Shown: positions 61,969-64,000 of the stretch, one piece after another
How positions within the stretch are numbered: position 1 is the stretch's first letter
Layout: each line of letters starts with the position of its first letter
From: Actinomycetes bacterium
Lineage (GTDB): Bacteria > Actinomycetota > Acidimicrobiia > Acidimicrobiales > Ilumatobacteraceae
NCBI GenBank assembly: GCA_025356335.1
Contig: JANXUF010000062.1
Location: 1-64,000, forward strand
DNA: 64,000 nucleotides
Direction of reading: 5' to 3'
Notes under the pieces: generated by a model
Databases searched by the model: none
Told to the model about the DNA's origin: nothing
Seen by the model: only the letters and a program-made list of their open reading frames with translations
Position numbers and translations under genes: made by a program

Positions 61969-62796
61969 TCACCGACCCTCAGTGGTGATCCGCGCTGCTG
62001 GCTGTGCTGCTGACGTTGCCTTCTCGTGCGCACGCGTCCTCACCTGCTGAGGGACGGCAGCGAACTCGGCTGTGTCATGGGACTGGCTTTCCGCCGCCAG
62101 TCCCATGCCGAGGACCTGCACGGCGTTGCTGCGCAGTATCTGGTTCAGCAGGATCTTGGTGTCCTGCACCGCCTGAGGGGGAAGCTTCGCCAGTCGATGG
62201 GCGAAGGCGGTCGCCTGCGGAACGACTTCGTCGGCGGGAACGGCGAAATTCGCAAGCCCCATCTCGACCGCGACCGCTGCCGGAATTCGATCGCCTGTCA
62301 GGAGATATTGCTTGGCCCTCAGTAGACCAGTGTGCGCCGGCCATGTCACAGCGCTTCCGTCGCCGGCAACCAGAGCGCTGGCGACGTGTGGGTCAGCAAC
62401 GAACGTGTCCTGAGAGATGAAGACGATGTCGCACAGTGTCATCAGCGTGGCACCGAGCCCGACTGCTGGACCGTTGACCGCAGCGACGACGGGCACATGC
62501 ACGTTGAGCATCTCGTCGACGAGGCGGCGCGCCATCCTCATCGTCGCACGGCGCTTGTCGAAGTCGACCCGGAAGAGCTCGAAATCGTCGAGGTTGCCGC
62601 CTGCGGAGAACGCACGACCATTGCCCGTGAGGACGACGGCCCGCACCTCTTCATCGCCTTCGAGATCTGCGCAGAATCTCCCGAATCGATGATGGAGCTC
62701 GATGTCGAAGGAGTTCAACGCGTCTGGCCGGTTGAGTCGGACGACGCACACCGGGCCGTCCATTTCCACGAGCAGCGGACCGAACTCAACGACCAT
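61969..62796 (-). CDS. enoyl-CoA hydratase/isomerase (crotonase), 275 aa
   Basis: VVRLNRPDALNSFD, VVLTGNGRAFSAGGNLDDFE (first oxyanion strand), AAVNGPAVGLGATLMTLCDIVFISQDTFVADPHVASALVAGDG (second). ATG 62796 (MVVEFGPLLVEM) has AAAGGAT upstream; the frame extends to 62835 but the extra residues lack family similarity. Likely co-transcribed with the dehydrogenase downstream. Confidence 0.85.
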   Translation of the reverse strand: MVVEFGPLLVEMDGPVCVVRLNRPDALNSFDIELHHRFGRFCADLEGDEEVRAVVLTGNGRAFSAGGNLDDFELFRVDFDKRRATMRMARRLVDEMLNVHVPVVAAVNGPAVGLGATLMTLCDIVFISQDTFVADPHVASALVAGDGSAVTWPAHTGLLRAKQYLLTGDRIPAAVAVEMGLANFAVPADEVVPQATAFAHRLAKLPPQAVQDTKILLNQILRSNAVQVLGMGLAAESQSHDTAEFAAVPQQVRTRAHEKATSAAQPAARITTEGR

Positions 62797-62829
62797 GGTG
62801 GGATCCTTTCGACCGACGTCGGATTGATG

Positions 62830-62876
62830 CTTCACATAAAGATAGATCAGTCACCTCTATTATTGCCAGTCGGGGT
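62830..62876. promoter_or_regulatory. AT-rich promoter region of the crotonase/dehydrogenase operon
   Basis: The 110-base gap between the LLM stop and the crotonase start contains an AT-rich segment (ACATAAAGATAGATC and CTCTATTATTG). AGTCACCT at 62849-62856 matches AGTNNACT at seven of eight positions. Confidence 0.3.
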
Positions 62877-62906
62877 GCTGAATCGGTCCTACGCACTCGG
62901 GGCCGG

Positions 62907-63917
62907 TCAGGCGCGAATCCCGGCGATGACCTCTGTCCACATAGCCGGATCCGACGGATATGTGGCGTACAGCGTCACGCGTGTAGCGACCCGCCCCCAC
63001 CGCTCCGTGAGAGCCTTTCCGACGGCTGCCGGCTCCCCGACCACCGCAAACGTTCGCAGCATTTCGTCGTCGACGGTCTCACCCATCTCGGCCCACCGGC
63101 CCGCCTTGGACAGTCGAGTCAGTTCCGGCTGCATGTCACCCCAGCCGTGCAATTCGAGCACCGGCCGGTACGCAGGCGTCGAGGCGTAGAATGCGATCTG
63201 GTTCTTCGTTCCGGCGACCGCAACTGCCATTTCCGCCTCGTTGCGTCCGACGCAGACGAAGGCGGGACCGGCGATGCCGAAACCGTCGAGGCCAGCCCTT
63301 CCAGCGACGCTGCGACCACGCAGCAGCGCCGGAATGGTGACATCTCGGAGGTAGCGCTCGGTGGTGAACGCATGGAAGAAGAAGCCGTCGCATACTTCTC
63401 CGGCGACTTCGGTCATCCGCTCGCCGACACCAGCCAGATAGACGGGAGGAGGTCCGAAAGCGTGCGGCTCGGGGGCGAAGAATGGAGTCATCAGCGTATG
63501 CGTGTAGAAGTCACCCCTGAAATCGAGCTGATCCCCCGTCTCCCAACTGCGCCAAATTGCGCGCAACGCCATCACGAACTCACGCATGCGGGGGGCGGGG
63601 TGCGACCATGGCATCGAAAAGCGCCGCTCGATGTGCGGCTTCACCTGTGAACCGAGGCCGAGGACGAACCGCCCTGCGGAGTACTCTGCAAGGTCGTAAC
63701 CGGCGTTCGCCATGGTCATCGGCGAGCGTGCGAAGGCGATCGCGATGGACGTCCCGATCGTCAGTCGACTGGTGACGCCCGCAGCCTGGAGCAGCTGTAG
63801 AAACGGTTCGTGCCGAGTCTCGCCGACCCACAGGCCGTCATACCCGGCATCCTCGATCGCCATCGCTGCGCTCCTGGTCGCGGCGATCGCTTTCGTCAGC
63901 GTCGAATCGACCAGCAC
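62907..63917 (-). CDS. LLM-class F420-dependent oxidoreductase (TIGR03617-like), 336 aa
   Basis: Luciferase-like barrel of the TIGR03617 pattern: AIEDAGYDGLWVGETRHEPFLQLLQAAGVTSRLTIGTSIAIAFARSPMTMANAGYDLAEYSAGRFVLGLGSQVKPHIERRF. GTG 63917 is taken, since a TGA lies in frame a few codons upstream. It is a second F420-type LLM gene in the island (first at 25321); it may oxidise a CoA-bound or alcohol intermediate. Confidence 0.82.
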   Translation of the reverse strand: MLVDSTLTKAIAATRSAAMAIEDAGYDGLWVGETRHEPFLQLLQAAGVTSRLTIGTSIAIAFARSPMTMANAGYDLAEYSAGRFVLGLGSQVKPHIERRFSMPWSHPAPRMREFVMALRAIWRSWETGDQLDFRGDFYTHTLMTPFFAPEPHAFGPPPVYLAGVGERMTEVAGEVCDGFFFHAFTTERYLRDVTIPALLRGRSVAGRAGLDGFGIAGPAFVCVGRNEAEMAVAVAGTKNQIAFYASTPAYRPVLELHGWGDMQPELTRLSKAGRWAEMGETVDDEMLRTFAVVGEPAAVGKALTERWGRVATRVTLYATYPSDPAMWTEVIAGIRA

Positions 63918-63935
63918 GGCCCGGCTCGATGCTGG

Positions 63936-64000
63936 TCAGGACGCAACGGGAAACGAGATGGGTACGCGCTTCGCCTGACGCACCCCGGCGAGTTCGTACT
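63936..64000 (-). CDS. C-terminal end of a gene running off the right edge
   Basis: On the reverse strand the frame ending TGA at 63936-63938 encodes ...YELAGVRQAKRVPISFPVAS, with GC-rich third positions and natural composition. Its stop is 18 bases before the LLM start, an operon-like gap. Only about 20 residues are visible, so no family can be named and it may be spurious. Confidence 0.35.
   Translation of the reverse strand, partial: YELAGVRQAKRVPISFPVAS

Overview
The window is high-GC (roughly 60-65% by eye), densely coded DNA with many GTG/TTG starts. It most likely comes from an actinobacterium of the Acidimicrobiia/Ilumatobacter type. That is an inference from the rpsF-ssb-rpsR-rplI-dnaB block, DUF5318 and TIGR03084-type proteins, two F420-type luciferase-like oxidoreductases, and a very large set of CoA-ester catabolic genes. 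I see no transposase, CRISPR array, rRNA or tRNA.

Region 1 (1-25 kb) is mostly core or housekeeping. It holds a small overlapping gene pair cut by the left edge, a FAD monooxygenase, a hemerythrin fused to a histone-H1-like basic tail, a LytR_C membrane protein, an epimerase, an SDR, a cold-shock protein, EngB, a TIGR03084 protein, a membrane GGDEF-EAL protein, an RlmI-like rRNA methyltransferase, an M23 peptidase with two membrane proteins, and a GDT1-type manganese exporter preceded by a clear yybP-ykoY Mn2+ riboswitch. These are followed by the reverse-strand block rpsF-ssb-rpsR-rplI-dnaB and then small conserved actinobacterial genes, an aldo-keto reductase and an ornithine cyclodeaminase homologue.

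Region 2 (about 23.7-64 kb) is one long catabolic island for a carboxylic acid degraded as its CoA thioester. It encodes two acyl-CoA ligases, five acyl-CoA dehydrogenases, five crotonases, a MaoC hydratase, four SDRs, two thiolases, an Ltp-like thiolase with its DUF35 partner (a probable retro-aldolase pair), a double CaiB-type CoA-transferase, a thioesterase, two ACMSD-like amidohydrolases, two F420-type LLM oxidoreductases, SnoaL- and VOC-type accessory proteins, and a Liv-type ABC importer (binding protein, a fused LivH-LivM-LivG polypeptide, and LivF). Regulators are two TetR proteins and a GntR/FadR protein built from two complete wHTH-FCD units in tandem. The inferred logic is uptake by the Liv system, CoA activation, dehydrogenation, hydration, oxidation and thiolytic or retro-aldol cleavage. 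The substrate cannot be read from sequence; steroid or terpenoid side chains and branched or alicyclic acids are plausible.

Two features stand out in the island. Its intergenic regions are unusually AT-rich and carry short dyads, notably AGTNNACT (33411, 36352 and 55748, plus near matches), which could be the operator of the tandem GntR protein. Three genes (a thiolase, an acyl-CoA dehydrogenase and the ABC binding protein) are each broken by a single-nucleotide frameshift in or near a short homopolymer or repeat. These could be assembly indels or real lesions.
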